This document shows, piece after piece, positions 8,647 to 17,737 of a DNA stretch of 19,708 nt. The notes under the pieces are model-generated. The model did no database searches, was not told the origin of the DNA, and saw nothing but the letters and a program-made list of their open reading frames with translations. Made by a program: the position numbers and the translations under genes. Source of the stretch: an uncultured Bacteroidota bacterium (lineage in GTDB: Bacteria; Bacteroidota; Bacteroidia; 2-12-FULL-35-15); assembly GCA_903881065.1 (NCBI GenBank), contig CAIRRW010000114.1, positions 1 to 19,708 of the forward strand, given 5' to 3'. The stretch's first letter is position 1; each line of letters begins with the position of its first letter.

Positions 8647-9153
8647 CTAAGGAAATGCACAGATTAAACCACCCATTAATCCTAAAGTGATAATCCAATA
8701 TCCGGCATTAATAGCTGCATATTTGAATCCTTTACCTTCGAACATAGCACCGGTAGCAATAATTGGCAGAGCAATAAAAAAGCCTGCAATTGTGCCATGC
8801 AATTCGCCATGTTTAAAAGTACGGAATTCGTTGCCATACTTTGCCATCATGTCGTTTACATAATTCACGGCATCGGTGCTGTAATTAGCCTGTCCCGGCG
8901 TGATGTAATGAAACATCATGGAGTAAGCACCCGCTTGATGAATTACCAAAAACTGCATTTCGAATGATAATAAAAAACTGAAAAATAAACTCAAGCCGAA
9001 TATTAACAACATATTCCCGCTTTTCATTTTGTCCTGGTTCAAATTGGCAGCCTTCATCCAGGCAGTGCCAAGTACTTTCGGATTATACCAGATAAACCCC
9101 ATAATCGTCGGCACAAGTGCTGCAACGAATACAATAATAAAGTTAATGTGCAT
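8647..9153 (-). CDS. DUF1761 family membrane protein
   Basis: This gene encodes 168 residues from an ATG at 9153. Four hydrophobic segments are visible at about 3-22, 48-71, 118-138 and 145-167. The first loop contains WYNPKVLGTAWMK, and the C-terminal half has HGTIAGFF and a Gly-rich last helix, a pattern I recognise as DUF1761. The biochemical role of this family is not known to me. A TATCTTTG box (9178-9185) sits 25 nt upstream and a strong terminator follows the stop, so it appears to be a single-gene unit, separated from aroA by 90 bp. Family assignment is fairly sure; no function is proposed. Confidence 0.85.
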   Translation of the reverse strand: MHINFIIVFVAALVPTIMGFIWYNPKVLGTAWMKAANLNQDKMKSGNMLLIFGLSLFFSFLLSFEMQFLVIHQAGAYSMMFHYITPGQANYSTDAVNYVNDMMAKYGNEFRTFKHGELHGTIAGFFIALPIIATGAMFEGKGFKYAAINAGYWIITLGLMGGLICAFP

Positions 9154-9177
9154 AGTTTTTATAGTTTAAAGATTGTT

Positions 9178-9185
9178 CAAAGATA
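9178..9185 (-). promoter_or_regulatory. Putative -7 box of the DUF1761 gene
   Basis: On the minus strand this reads TATCTTTG, matching the Bacteroidota TAnnTTTG consensus, 25 nt before the ATG at 9153. No good TTG element is visible at the expected -33 distance, so the call rests on one box and its position. Confidence 0.5.
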
Positions 9186-9243
9186 GAAAATACTTTAAAG
9201 TTGGAAAATTTATTGCAGGAAAGTTAATACTGCTTTAATAGAA

Positions 9244-10518
9244 TTAAACGTTAGATGTTTCAGCACCCAATTCTATTGTAAAGCCGAGTTGTTTTAAATC
9301 ATCCCAGTAGTTTCGGTATGATTTTATTACCACATCAGGGTTTTCAATAGTGATATAGTCAAACTTCATGGCTAATGCGGCAAAAGCCATTGCCATACGA
9401 TGATCATCGTAAGTAGCAATATATTTTGGTTGAAGTATAGTTGCAGGAGGTGAAATTTTAATCCGTTCATCATGCACTATTTCAACGTCTACTCCTAATT
9501 TGCAGAGTTCATTTTTCAATGCTGTAAGTCTGTCGGTTTCTTTTATCTTAAGGGTATGCAAACCAAAAAAGTATGCTGTAATGTTTAGCGCACTTGCAAC
9601 AACAGCAATTGTTTGAGCTAAGTCGGGACAATCACAAAAGTCGAATCCTAGATGTTCCGGATGTAGTTTGAATTTAGATATATGTACACCATCATTTGCA
9701 TAATCAGTTTTTATTCCGAAGCAAGAAAAAAGATTTGCAACCACGGCATCACCCTGCAAACTCGGATGTTTTAAGCCTTTTATTGTAAAATCCACTTCAT
9801 TGGATAATGCAGCTATTCCATACCAATACGATGCCGAACTCCAATCTCCTTCCACTTCATACGTATATCCTAAATCCGATTTCTTATGATAATTCTGTTG
9901 ACTTACAGAAATGGAATTGACCTGCCAAATCCCATAAACTCTGAATTCCTGCATCATCTTCAACGTCATATCAATATATGGACGTGATGTTACTTCTCCC
10001 TTGAATTTTATTGTTAATCCATTATGAAGTTCAGGTGAAATTAATAAAAGTGCGGAAACAAACTGACTACTTACGTTTCCGTCAATTTCCACTTCGCCGC
10101 CTTTTAAAGTTTTACCGGTAATTTTCAGAGGAGCATAACCTTCTTTCTCCAAATATTCAATGTCAGCACCCAATTGACGAAGGGCATCCACTAAAATTCC
10201 GATAGGTCGTTTTTTCATTCTGTCATTTCCTGTTAATGTAAATATGCCGGGTTTAACAGAAAGATAAGCGGTTAAGAAACGCATGGTTGTACCTGCACCG
10301 CCAACATCGAAGGTAACTTCAGGAAATAATTTGGAATAAACAGTATCTAAAATTTCTTTCAGAATAACGGTATCCTCGGCAGTCGCCAGATTTTTAATTT
10401 CGAAACGTTCCTTGCACAGTGCCTGAATGATAAGGATACGATTGCTCTCGCTCTTCGATGCAGATAAGGTTACAGCTCCTTTCAGAGTTTTGGAAGGATG
10501 GGAAACGCGATACATCAT
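9244..10518 (-). CDS. aroA: 3-phosphoshikimate 1-carboxyvinyltransferase (EPSP synthase)
   Basis: The enzyme joins phosphoenolpyruvate to shikimate 3-phosphate, the sixth step of the shikimate pathway, in the cytoplasm. The 424 residues are typical in length. Recognisable motifs are LSASKSESNRILI (Lys22, Ser23 and Arg27 bind substrate), GGAGTTMRFL (73-82), NDRMKKRPI, GNVSSQFVSALLL, EGDWSSASYW, DCPDLAQT (catalytic Asp), KETDR and TYDDHRMAM. The PEP-site loop reads GGAGTTMRFL where E. coli has GNAGTAMRPL, so the residues equivalent to Asn94 and Pro101 differ; I believe this is lineage-typical but cannot check. The ATG at 10518 overlaps the aroB stop (ATGA), implying translational coupling. A second ATG directly follows the first. 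Confidence 0.96.
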   Translation of the reverse strand: MMYRVSHPSKTLKGAVTLSASKSESNRILIIQALCKERFEIKNLATAEDTVILKEILDTVYSKLFPEVTFDVGGAGTTMRFLTAYLSVKPGIFTLTGNDRMKKRPIGILVDALRQLGADIEYLEKEGYAPLKITGKTLKGGEVEIDGNVSSQFVSALLLISPELHNGLTIKFKGEVTSRPYIDMTLKMMQEFRVYGIWQVNSISVSQQNYHKKSDLGYTYEVEGDWSSASYWYGIAALSNEVDFTIKGLKHPSLQGDAVVANLFSCFGIKTDYANDGVHISKFKLHPEHLGFDFCDCPDLAQTIAVVASALNITAYFFGLHTLKIKETDRLTALKNELCKLGVDVEIVHDERIKISPPATILQPKYIATYDDHRMAMAFAALAMKFDYITIENPDVVIKSYRNYWDDLKQLGFTIELGAETSNV

Positions 10519-11609
10519 ATCTGAAAATGTTTTACTTCTTTTGAATAATAATTTAATGACTCAACAATTAACTGAGGGGATACTTTTTTATTTATTTCAC
10601 ATGTTCCTATTGATGATAATAATGAAAAATTAAAATCTCCCTTATCATTTTTCTTATCGTGTTTCATAATTTCAATTAGTCGGTGCGAATCCATTTTGTC
10701 GATAACAACCGGTTCGAAATTACGCAAAATAAATTCGGTAATTTCTTTTAGCTCATCCTTTGATAATTTACATAATTTATATGAAAGGTAACATTCGCAA
10801 ATCATACCAATAGCTACAGCCTCACCATGTAATAAACCATGAGGGCTATTTGACTCCAGTGAAAAAGTTTCTAATGCATGACCGATAGTATGCCCGAAAT
10901 TCAAAGTTTTACGGATATTCTTTTCATTGGGGTCGTCTAAAACAATTTTATTTTTGATATTTAATGAAGTAATTATGAGCTCCTTCAGAAAATCCGTTTC
11001 CAATAAATCCAAAGAAAGTAACTTCTGCCAATACATTTTATCAGCAATCAAAGCATGTTTTATTATCTCGGCCAGTCCCGATTTTCTGTGACGAATTCGA
11101 AGTGTATTTACAAAATCACTATTAATAAAGACAGCAAGAGGGTTGTTGTACAAACCAATTTCATTCTTTAAGCTATTCAAATCAATACCTACTTTCCCTC
11201 CGATTGAAGCATCCACTTGTGCAAGTAAAGTAGTAGGTATGTTAATAAAATCAATTCCTCTTTTGAAAGTTGAAGCTACAAATCCACCTAAATCTCCTAT
11301 CACGCCACCGCCTAAGTTTACAAACAAGGCATTTCTATCCGCTTTATATTCGCTTAAAGCACCCCATAATTGAATGCAGACTTCAATGGTTTTATTTTCT
11401 TCCCCGCTTTCAATTTCAAAAATCTCGGCATCTTTAAAAGCATCAATATTTTCCACTAATGGCGGATAACAATGAAGTAGAGAGTTTTCGTCAACAAGTA
11501 TAAATACCTTGGAGTAGTTTTTTTTATTGGATTTCAGAAATTGATTTATATCGATATGTATATCCGAGGATATAAAAATCGAATAATCTACTGCTTTAAT
11601 TTCTGCCAT
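10515..11609 (-). CDS. aroB: 3-dehydroquinate synthase
   Basis: This cytoplasmic NAD- and metal-dependent enzyme converts DAHP to 3-dehydroquinate, the second step of the shikimate pathway. The 364-residue product has the expected order of motifs: ESGEENKT (67-74), the nucleotide-binding NLGGGVIGDLGGF (98-110), PTTLLAQVDASIGGKVGID (125-143), AEIIKHALI with a metal-ligand Glu, NFGHTIGHALE and LHGEAVAIGM with the metal-ligand His residues. The ATG at 11609 lies 21 nt after a good promoter. The stop overlaps the aroA start by 4 nt, so aroB-aroA form a coupled pair. The other shikimate genes are not in this window. Confidence 0.97.
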   Translation of the reverse strand: MAEIKAVDYSIFISSDIHIDINQFLKSNKKNYSKVFILVDENSLLHCYPPLVENIDAFKDAEIFEIESGEENKTIEVCIQLWGALSEYKADRNALFVNLGGGVIGDLGGFVASTFKRGIDFINIPTTLLAQVDASIGGKVGIDLNSLKNEIGLYNNPLAVFINSDFVNTLRIRHRKSGLAEIIKHALIADKMYWQKLLSLDLLETDFLKELIITSLNIKNKIVLDDPNEKNIRKTLNFGHTIGHALETFSLESNSPHGLLHGEAVAIGMICECYLSYKLCKLSKDELKEITEFILRNFEPVVIDKMDSHRLIEIMKHDKKNDKGDFNFSLLSSIGTCEINKKVSPQLIVESLNYYSKEVKHFQI

Positions 11610-11629
11610 TGGTAATTGCTATTACAAAA

Positions 11630-11660
11630 CAAATGTAAGAAAATAGAATTTCCTTTTCAA
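11630..11660 (-). promoter_or_regulatory. Putative aroB promoter
   Basis: On the minus strand TTG (11658-11660) is followed after 20 nt by TACATTTG (11630-11637). This matches the Bacteroidota primary-sigma promoter (TTG near -33, TAnnTTTG near -7) with appropriate spacing, and it lies 21 nt upstream of the aroB ATG. Confidence 0.7.
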
Positions 11661-11745
11661 TAATATTGCTCAATTATATAGTAATGAAGTAAAATGTACA
11701 TGATTACAATCAGTTACCTGAAAAAAAGTAAACAACAATTTTTCT

Positions 11746-11753
11746 TACCTTTG
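11746..11753 (+). promoter_or_regulatory. Putative -7 box of the proline dehydrogenase gene
   Basis: TACCTTTG fits TAnnTTTG and lies 20 nt before the ATG at 11774. No clear TTG occurs at the -33 distance. It is divergent from the aroB promoter, with both in a 164-bp intergenic region. Confidence 0.55.
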
Positions 11754-11773
11754 TATCAATAAACGCAATAAAA

Positions 11774-12964
11774 ATGCTCTCATTTAATAACACAAAAGTT
11801 TCATTTTCGGGTAAAACGGATAAAGATTTAGTCCGTTCATATTGGCTTTTCAAATTTATTTCTTTTAATTGGGTGGTGAGTTTCGGAAAAGCAATGACTG
11901 ACTTTGCACTGAAACTTAATTTACCAATAAAACGAATTATAAAAGCTACTGTTTTCAAACAGTTTTGCGGAGGTGAAAACATTGCAGAATGTGATAAAAC
12001 AGTGAATGATTTAAGCAGATTCAATATCGGAACCATCCTTGACTACTCGGTTGAAGGTAAAGAAGCTGAAGAAGATTTAGATAATTGTGCTGCCGAAACA
12101 CTTGCTAATATTGCTAAAGCAAAAGGAGATACAAATATTCCTTTCTGTGTATTTAAAGTTACCGGTCTTGCAAGAATGGAGTTGTTGGAAAAGGTTTCTG
12201 CGAAGGCAACACTAACGGATGAGGAAAAAAAGGAGTATGAACGGGTAAAAGGAAGAGTTTCTTCTATCTGCAAGGCATCTTACGAAGCAAATGTTCCAAT
12301 GTTTATTGATGCTGAACATAGCTGGATACAGGATGCAATCGACGATTTGAGCAATGAAATGATGGCATTATATAATAAGGAGAAACCTATTGTTTATAAT
12401 ACTTATCAGCTTTACAGGAAAGACAGGCTAGCATATTTAAAGCATTCTTTTGATGTATCATTAAAGGGGAATTATTATATGGGAGCCAAATTAGTCAGGG
12501 GTGCATATATGGAAAAGGAACGTGCACGGGCGATTGAAAAAGGTTATCCATCACCCATACATGAAACTAAAGCTGATACCGACAAAGATTATAATGCAGC
12601 ATTGGCTTTTTGCGTTGACCATATTGACAGAATAGCAATTTGTGCTGGAACACATAACGAACAATCATCTTTGGAATTAGTGGAGATGATGAAAAACAAG
12701 AATATCAAATCTATTAATAAACATATTTACTTTTCACAATTGCTTGGTATGAGCGACCATATCAGCTATAATCTTGCTGAAGCGGGATACAACGTTTCCA
12801 AATACGTTCCTTATGGTCCGGTGAAAGAAGTATTGCCTTATCTTATCAGAAGAGCACAGGAAAATACTTCCGTAAAAGGACAGACAGGAAGAGAACTTGG
12901 TCTTATTATTAAAGAGAAAGAAAGACGCGCTTCTGTTGCATTAACTCTTGTTAAGAAGGACTAA
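11774..12964 (+). CDS. Proline dehydrogenase (monofunctional, FAD-dependent)
   Basis: The enzyme oxidises proline to pyrroline-5-carboxylate and passes electrons to the respiratory quinone pool, the first step of proline catabolism. The 396 residues cover one ProDH barrel domain, with no P5C dehydrogenase domain as in PutA. Visible motifs are PFCVFKVTGLAR, DAEHSW (from 179), KLVRGAYMEKER (from 239, FAD/substrate region), CAGTHNE, QLLGMSDH, KYVPYGPV (from 343) and PYLIRRAQEN, whose paired Arg residues bind the proline carboxylate in characterised ProDHs. The ATG at 11774 follows a TACCTTTG box. It is divergent from aroB. There is no regulatory gene beside it; the next gene belongs to a separate efflux operon. 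Confidence 0.95.
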   Translation: MLSFNNTKVSFSGKTDKDLVRSYWLFKFISFNWVVSFGKAMTDFALKLNLPIKRIIKATVFKQFCGGENIAECDKTVNDLSRFNIGTILDYSVEGKEAEEDLDNCAAETLANIAKAKGDTNIPFCVFKVTGLARMELLEKVSAKATLTDEEKKEYERVKGRVSSICKASYEANVPMFIDAEHSWIQDAIDDLSNEMMALYNKEKPIVYNTYQLYRKDRLAYLKHSFDVSLKGNYYMGAKLVRGAYMEKERARAIEKGYPSPIHETKADTDKDYNAALAFCVDHIDRIAICAGTHNEQSSLELVEMMKNKNIKSINKHIYFSQLLGMSDHISYNLAEAGYNVSKYVPYGPVKEVLPYLIRRAQENTSVKGQTGRELGLIIKEKERRASVALTLVKKD

Positions 12965-13107
12965 AAGGTTAGATTTCCTTTTCTTTTGCATTAGTTTTCA
13001 AAAATAAATCATTAATAATACTTACTGATTTCATTTTCAAGCTTACTTACCTGTAAACTTAATTTCACAAAATTCCTTAAAAATATTCCGGGTCTTTAAA
13101 TTGTTTT

Positions 13108-13115
13108 TACTTTTG
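13108..13115 (+). promoter_or_regulatory. Putative -7 box of the tetR-efflux operon
   Basis: TACTTTTG fits TAnnTTTG and lies 32 nt before the tetR ATG at 13148. It ends one base before the palindrome, so a bound repressor would cover the transcription start. The -33 element is unclear. Confidence 0.6.
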
Positions 13116-13116
13116 C

Positions 13117-13136
13117 GTTTAACCAAATGGTTAAAC
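13117..13136 (+). promoter_or_regulatory. Probable TetR operator palindrome
   Basis: GTTTAACCAAATGGTTAAAC is a 20-bp inverted repeat with 9-bp perfect arms around a 2-bp centre. It lies between the -7 box and the tetR ATG, which is where a TetR-family autorepressor usually binds. Assignment to the adjacent regulator is inferred from size, symmetry and position. Confidence 0.8.
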
Positions 13137-13147
13137 TATAAGATTAA

Positions 13148-13765
13148 ATGAAACAGTTAAAAGATACTTCGACCGAAGAAAAGATACTGGATGCAGCCAA
13201 AGAAGTGTTTATGAAATACGGCTTGTATGGTGCCCGTATGCAGGATATTGCGGATACAGCAAAAATAAATAAAGCATTGCTGCATTATTATTTCAGGAAC
13301 AAAGAAAAGCTTTTTGATAAGGTATTTGAAGGAGCTTTGGCAAAGTATTTCGAAGTGATGGAGGTTTTTTCCAATGACGCATTTCCAATTAAAAAGAGAT
13401 TATTTATATATGTAGATAGAATTGTTGATTTCTATTTCGAATATCCTCAAATGACTATGTTTATTATAAAGGAGATTGGAAATAATCCGGAATTAATCAA
13501 ACAAAAAATAGCTGAGGCAAAGAAAAATAAAACAATTAAACTGATTCATGTGTTGGAAGAGGAGATGAAAATCGGCGCAATAAAGAAATTTGATGCCACC
13601 ATGTTTATGATTAATCTGCAGTCGCTTTGTTCTTATCCTTTCCTTGCTTCCCCCATGTTTAAATATTCGGTGAAAGCGCAGGGGAAAGACTGGGAAAAAG
13701 AATTCAGCACAGAAAAACTAAAACATTCCGTAAAGTTGTTTATAGAAAATACATTAACCAAATAA
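13148..13765 (+). CDS. TetR/AcrR family transcriptional regulator
   Basis: The 205-residue product has a TetR N-terminal DNA-binding domain: EKILDAAKEVFMKYGLYGAR, then a helix-turn-helix at about 31-50 (MQDIADTAKINKALLHYYF), followed by the typical FRNKEKLFDKVF. The rest is a helical ligand-binding and dimer domain (YPQMTMFIIKEIGNNPELI) too variable to predict a ligand. It is the first gene of an operon; the outer-membrane factor starts 16 nt after its stop. The 20-bp palindrome just upstream suggests that it represses itself and the pump genes, and is released by a pump substrate. That last point is family knowledge plus context. Confidence 0.93.
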   Translation: MKQLKDTSTEEKILDAAKEVFMKYGLYGARMQDIADTAKINKALLHYYFRNKEKLFDKVFEGALAKYFEVMEVFSNDAFPIKKRLFIYVDRIVDFYFEYPQMTMFIIKEIGNNPELIKQKIAEAKKNKTIKLIHVLEEEMKIGAIKKFDATMFMINLQSLCSYPFLASPMFKYSVKAQGKDWEKEFSTEKLKHSVKLFIENTLTK

Positions 13766-13781
13766 AACCCGATTATAAAAA

Positions 13782-15029
13782 ATGAAAAGAATAACATTAT
13801 TATTAATACTTATTTCAAGCGCTTGTTTTGCACAAAAGGAAACCCTGTCTCTTGACTCCTGCGTACAAATGGCGAAAAGAAATTATCCGCTAATCAAACA
13901 AAATAATCTGATAACGGAGAACGAAAAAAATAATCTTAGTCAGGATAATAAAAACTGGCTGCCTAAATTATCTTTTATCTCTCAGGCAACTTATCAGTCA
14001 GAAGTGATTTCGTTTATGGGCATTTCGTTTCCAAATGACAGTTATCTAAATGCTCTTAATTTGGAACAGACTCTATTTGATGGCGGACAAACTAAAAAAC
14101 AAAAGCAGTTGGATAAATTAAGTGGGGAAACTGATATCCAGAAAAACCAAATCGAATTATACAAACTTGTCGACCGGATAAATCAATTGTACAGCTCAAT
14201 TCTATTGACTCGTGAGAATATTAAAACGCTTTCCATTTATAAAGATGATATTGGAAATAAGAAAGGGAATCTTGTTTCTTCGGTAAAAAACGGACTGACT
14301 TTACAGAGTAATCTTGATGAACTGGAAGCAGAGGAATTAAAAACAGAGCAATCCATCCTTGAATCAAAAGATAATATCGTCGCTTTGTATCAATCATTGG
14401 GAATGTATATCAATAAGGCGATTAACGATAGTACAACATTATCTACGGAGCCAATATTAAGGACATCGGCAGGCGAGGAAATCAATCGCCCGGAATTAAA
14501 ATTATTTGAAACTCAAAAAGCGATGCTTGATGCAAAACATAAATTAAATAATAGAATTACATTGCCAAAACTTACGGTAAGTGCTGAAGGTGCTTATGGA
14601 CGGCCCGGTCCTAACTTCCTTGATCAGGACTTGCGTTTCTTCGGACAGGCTTCCATTAATTTAAAATGGAATATTGGTAATCTTTATACGTTGAAGAATG
14701 AAAAACAAAATACAACCATCGGTAAAAAGATGGTGGATGTGCAGAAAGAAGTATTTGAATTTAATACCAAGAATGCAATGACAACAGAGTTTGCACAAAT
14801 TAATTCGCTGAAGGATATTATAGAAAAAGATAAAATGATAATTGAAAAACGACATAATATTACCAAGACTTCTTCGAGCCAACTGGAGAACGGAACCATT
14901 ACTACTACTGATTATTTAACGCAACTGAATGCTGAAATGCAAGCTGTTTTGAATCAGAAAGTACATGAAATTAAATTGATGAATGCGATTACAAATTATA
15001 ATACTACAAAAGGAATTACCAATTTTTAA
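13782..15029 (+). CDS. TolC-like outer-membrane efflux protein
   Basis: The 415-residue product begins with a signal peptide (MKRITLLLILISSACFA, likely cut before QKE). LSLDSCVQMAKRNYPLIKQ follows, as is usual at the N-terminus of outer-membrane efflux proteins. Two long helical, coiled-coil-like stretches alternate with short beta-rich parts (SFISQATYQS; FGQASINLKWNIGN), consistent with the duplicated TolC fold. The chain ends in a Phe, which is common for outer-membrane barrels. It would form the trimeric exit duct for the adaptor and MFS pump encoded next. The adaptor starts 12 nt downstream. A Cys in the signal peptide does not make a convincing lipobox, so lipidation is not proposed. Confidence 0.92.
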   Translation: MKRITLLLILISSACFAQKETLSLDSCVQMAKRNYPLIKQNNLITENEKNNLSQDNKNWLPKLSFISQATYQSEVISFMGISFPNDSYLNALNLEQTLFDGGQTKKQKQLDKLSGETDIQKNQIELYKLVDRINQLYSSILLTRENIKTLSIYKDDIGNKKGNLVSSVKNGLTLQSNLDELEAEELKTEQSILESKDNIVALYQSLGMYINKAINDSTTLSTEPILRTSAGEEINRPELKLFETQKAMLDAKHKLNNRITLPKLTVSAEGAYGRPGPNFLDQDLRFFGQASINLKWNIGNLYTLKNEKQNTTIGKKMVDVQKEVFEFNTKNAMTTEFAQINSLKDIIEKDKMIIEKRHNITKTSSSQLENGTITTTDYLTQLNAEMQAVLNQKVHEIKLMNAITNYNTTKGITNF

Positions 15030-15041
15030 AACAAAATAACA

Positions 15042-16160
15042 ATGACAAAACAACAACAACCACAAGAGGAAACAATGGATTACAACAATGAAGAAAAGAA
15101 AAGCAAAAAGAAATTAGTAATAATTTCGGCTGTTTTGGGAACGATATTAACAATAGGAATTATCTATTTTATTATCAGTGCCAATTATGAAAGTACCGAC
15201 AATGCACAGATAGATGCCGATATAGTGCCTATTAAATCAAGTGTTTCGGGTTATATTAAATATATTAAGTTTAAAGATAATCAACAGGTAAAGAAGGGGG
15301 ATACACTTGTTATTATTGATGACACTGATTTAAAAACAAGAGTTGCACAATCGGAAGCAGCATTGGAAAATGCAAAAGCGAACTTAATTTCGGTACAGAA
15401 TAATGCAAGTGCATCGTCTGAAAATGCTGATGCTTCTGCATTATCATCATCTTCTGTTCAGCAGAATATTAATTCTGCGAAAGCAAGATTGACAAAATCA
15501 CAGGGTGATTATAAGCGTGTTGAAAATATGTTTGCAGCAAAAGCAGCTACTCAGGCGCAGCTGGATGCAGCAAAAGCTGACCTTGATGTGGCACAGGCAC
15601 AATATGACGGTGCAGTGAGTCAGTATAAATCATCATCTGCACAGTCGCAGGGAGTGCGTTCTCAGGCGGAAGCACAGAAAGCACAAATATCTTTGGCAGA
15701 AGCAATGGTGAAACAAAGAGAGGCGGAATTGATACTTGCCAAAACACAATTGAGTTATTCAATCGTATTGTCGCCATGTGATGGAATAGCTACCAGACGT
15801 GCAGTTGAGGTTGGTCAGTTTATTACTATGGCGCAGCCTTTATGTTCTGCAATTGACAATTCTCATCTTTGGGTAACAGCGAATTTCAAGGAAACTCAGG
15901 TAAGAAAAATAAAAATCGGGCAAACAGTAAATATTAAAATTGATGCATTTCCGGATATAAAAATTGCCGGTAAAGTGGAGTCTTATATTGGTGCTACGGG
16001 TGCAAAGTTTTCGTTGCTTCCTCCTGATAATTCAACCGGAAATTTTGTGAAGATTGTTCAACGTGTTCCTGTACGTATTGATTTGACAGATGTTCCGAAA
16101 GAAGCTATCTCTGTGTTATATCCCGGATTAAGTGTGTTTGCAGAAGTTAATGTGAAATAA
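15042..16160 (+). CDS. EmrA/HlyD-type periplasmic adaptor (membrane fusion protein)
   Basis: The 372-residue product has a charged cytoplasmic tail (1-24), one membrane segment (about 25-46), and the canonical start of the periplasmic part, ESTDNAQIDADIVPI, which leads into a biotinyl-lipoyl half-motif (VSGYIKYIKFKDNQQVKKGD). A long Ala/Gln-rich coiled-coil hairpin (about 80-245) follows, then the second lipoyl half (SPCDGIATRRAVEVGQFI) and beta-barrel domain (LWVTANFKETQVRKIKIGQ). It would bridge the inner-membrane pump and the TolC-like duct. It lies between those two genes, with the MFS gene starting 2 nt after its stop. The Ala/Gln-rich hairpin DNA is locally richer in G+C than its neighbours, which fits its composition. 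Confidence 0.94.
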   Translation: MTKQQQPQEETMDYNNEEKKSKKKLVIISAVLGTILTIGIIYFIISANYESTDNAQIDADIVPIKSSVSGYIKYIKFKDNQQVKKGDTLVIIDDTDLKTRVAQSEAALENAKANLISVQNNASASSENADASALSSSSVQQNINSAKARLTKSQGDYKRVENMFAAKAATQAQLDAAKADLDVAQAQYDGAVSQYKSSSAQSQGVRSQAEAQKAQISLAEAMVKQREAELILAKTQLSYSIVLSPCDGIATRRAVEVGQFITMAQPLCSAIDNSHLWVTANFKETQVRKIKIGQTVNIKIDAFPDIKIAGKVESYIGATGAKFSLLPPDNSTGNFVKIVQRVPVRIDLTDVPKEAISVLYPGLSVFAEVNVK

Positions 16161-16162
16161 AA

Positions 16163-17737
16163 TTGGAAGCGTTACATCATAAACCAGTATATCCTACGGG
16201 AGCAACAAAGTGGATTTTAATCCTCACTGCTATCTCGTGCGCTATACTCGAATTAATTGATACTACCGTTGTAAACGTTTCGCTGCGCGAGATTAGCGGA
16301 AGCATTGGTGCTACAACAACAGAGATTGCCTGGGTGGTAACTGCTTATGCAATTTCAAATGTTATCATCATTCCGCTTACAAGTATGTTGTCCGATTTGT
16401 TCGGAAGGAAAACATATTTTACCGGTTCTGTGGTACTATTTACATTTGCATCGTTAATGTGCGGCTTGTCTACAAACCTGTGGATGCTGGTGTTCTGGCG
16501 TTTTGTTCAGGGAATCGGTGGCGGTGGGTTATTATCTACAGCTCAATCAATTATTGTAGGTGCATTTCCTCCTGAAAAGATAAATACAGGCAATGCGATT
16601 TTCGGAATGGGAATTATTCTTGGTCCTACATTCGGCCCTACTTTAGGCGGTTACATCACTGATAACTTTAACTGGCACTGGATATTTTTTATAAATATTC
16701 CTATTGGAGTTGTAGCAACTATTCTTGCATGGACTTATGTAACGGATAGGGAAGGTGCAGTGAAACCAAGGAAGATAGACTGGTGGGGAATAATATTTCT
16801 TGCCGGCGCAGTAGGTTGTCTGCAATATGTATTGGAAGAAGGTACTTCTGACGACTGGTTCGAAAGCACTGAAATCATTGTATGTTCCATTGTTTCATTG
16901 TTCTGTTTTGTTGCATTTGTTATAAGGGAATTGAGAATTGATTATGCTGCGGTAAACATCAGATTATATAAAAATTATAATCTTGCAATGGGAAGTATAA
17001 TGAATTTTATGCTCGGCTTTTTACTCTTCGGTACCGTATTTATTTTCCCGTTATTTGCTCAGATTTCATTGGGCTGGACACCGACACAAACGGGAGTATT
17101 TATGATACCGAGTGCGCTGTGTACCGCTATTTCCATGCCGATAGTAGGCAAGTTGTTGAGTTCGGGAAAGAATCCAAAGACAATAATTATAATCGGAATT
17201 TGTATCACGTTTTCTTTTTTAATGATGATGGCTTTTTCATCGCCGGATTCAAATCAATATAACTTTTATTTCCCTTTTGTATTGCGTGGTGTAGGGTTGG
17301 CGTTTATGATGTCGCCGATATTATCATTGGCTGTTGCAGGATTAAGAGGAAAGGATATGGCTCAGGCAATAGGTTTGGCAAACATGATTCGGCAGTTGGG
17401 CGGTGCTGTGGGTATTGCATTGATTAATGTTTTCCTGATAAATAAAAATGCTGAAGTTAGAAGCGGCATGCTTGGATATGTTACCGATTACAGCAACGCC
17501 GCTACCGACCGTATCGCCGGCTTGGTACAAACATTTATGTCGAAAGGATATTCGGCGGATCAGGCGCAAACAATGGCGTATCAAACAATGGAAGGTATGG
17601 TGTTCAAGCAGCAGGCACTTGTAAGTTACGACCAGGGCTTCTTTGCCGTAGGCATATTAATTCTTATCTGCATTCCGGTGGTGTTTCTAATCAGATATAA
17701 AAAGAATGCGAAGGCTGCCGTGATTTCGGATCATTAG
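16163..17737 (+). CDS. EmrB/QacA (DHA2) family MFS multidrug transporter
   Basis: The 524-residue, 14-TM-type proton-driven exporter is the inner-membrane pump of the tripartite system. Seen motifs are IDTTVVNVSLREI in TM1, LSDLFGRKTYF (motif A), WRFVQGIGGGGLLSTAQ, and the antiporter motif C region GMGIILGPTFGPTLGGYITD followed by WHWIFFINIPIGV, which is diagnostic of this family. The proposed start is a TTG at 16163, 2 nt after the adaptor stop; no upstream ATG is available, and translational coupling would explain the weak start. The stop codon lies inside a GTTCATTAG-like low-complexity patch, so the extreme C-terminus (AVISDH) may have been altered by that element. The substrate cannot be read from the sequence. 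Confidence 0.94.
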   Translation: MEALHHKPVYPTGATKWILILTAISCAILELIDTTVVNVSLREISGSIGATTTEIAWVVTAYAISNVIIIPLTSMLSDLFGRKTYFTGSVVLFTFASLMCGLSTNLWMLVFWRFVQGIGGGGLLSTAQSIIVGAFPPEKINTGNAIFGMGIILGPTFGPTLGGYITDNFNWHWIFFINIPIGVVATILAWTYVTDREGAVKPRKIDWWGIIFLAGAVGCLQYVLEEGTSDDWFESTEIIVCSIVSLFCFVAFVIRELRIDYAAVNIRLYKNYNLAMGSIMNFMLGFLLFGTVFIFPLFAQISLGWTPTQTGVFMIPSALCTAISMPIVGKLLSSGKNPKTIIIIGICITFSFLMMMAFSSPDSNQYNFYFPFVLRGVGLAFMMSPILSLAVAGLRGKDMAQAIGLANMIRQLGGAVGIALINVFLINKNAEVRSGMLGYVTDYSNAATDRIAGLVQTFMSKGYSADQAQTMAYQTMEGMVFKQQALVSYDQGFFAVGILILICIPVVFLIRYKKNAKAAVISDH

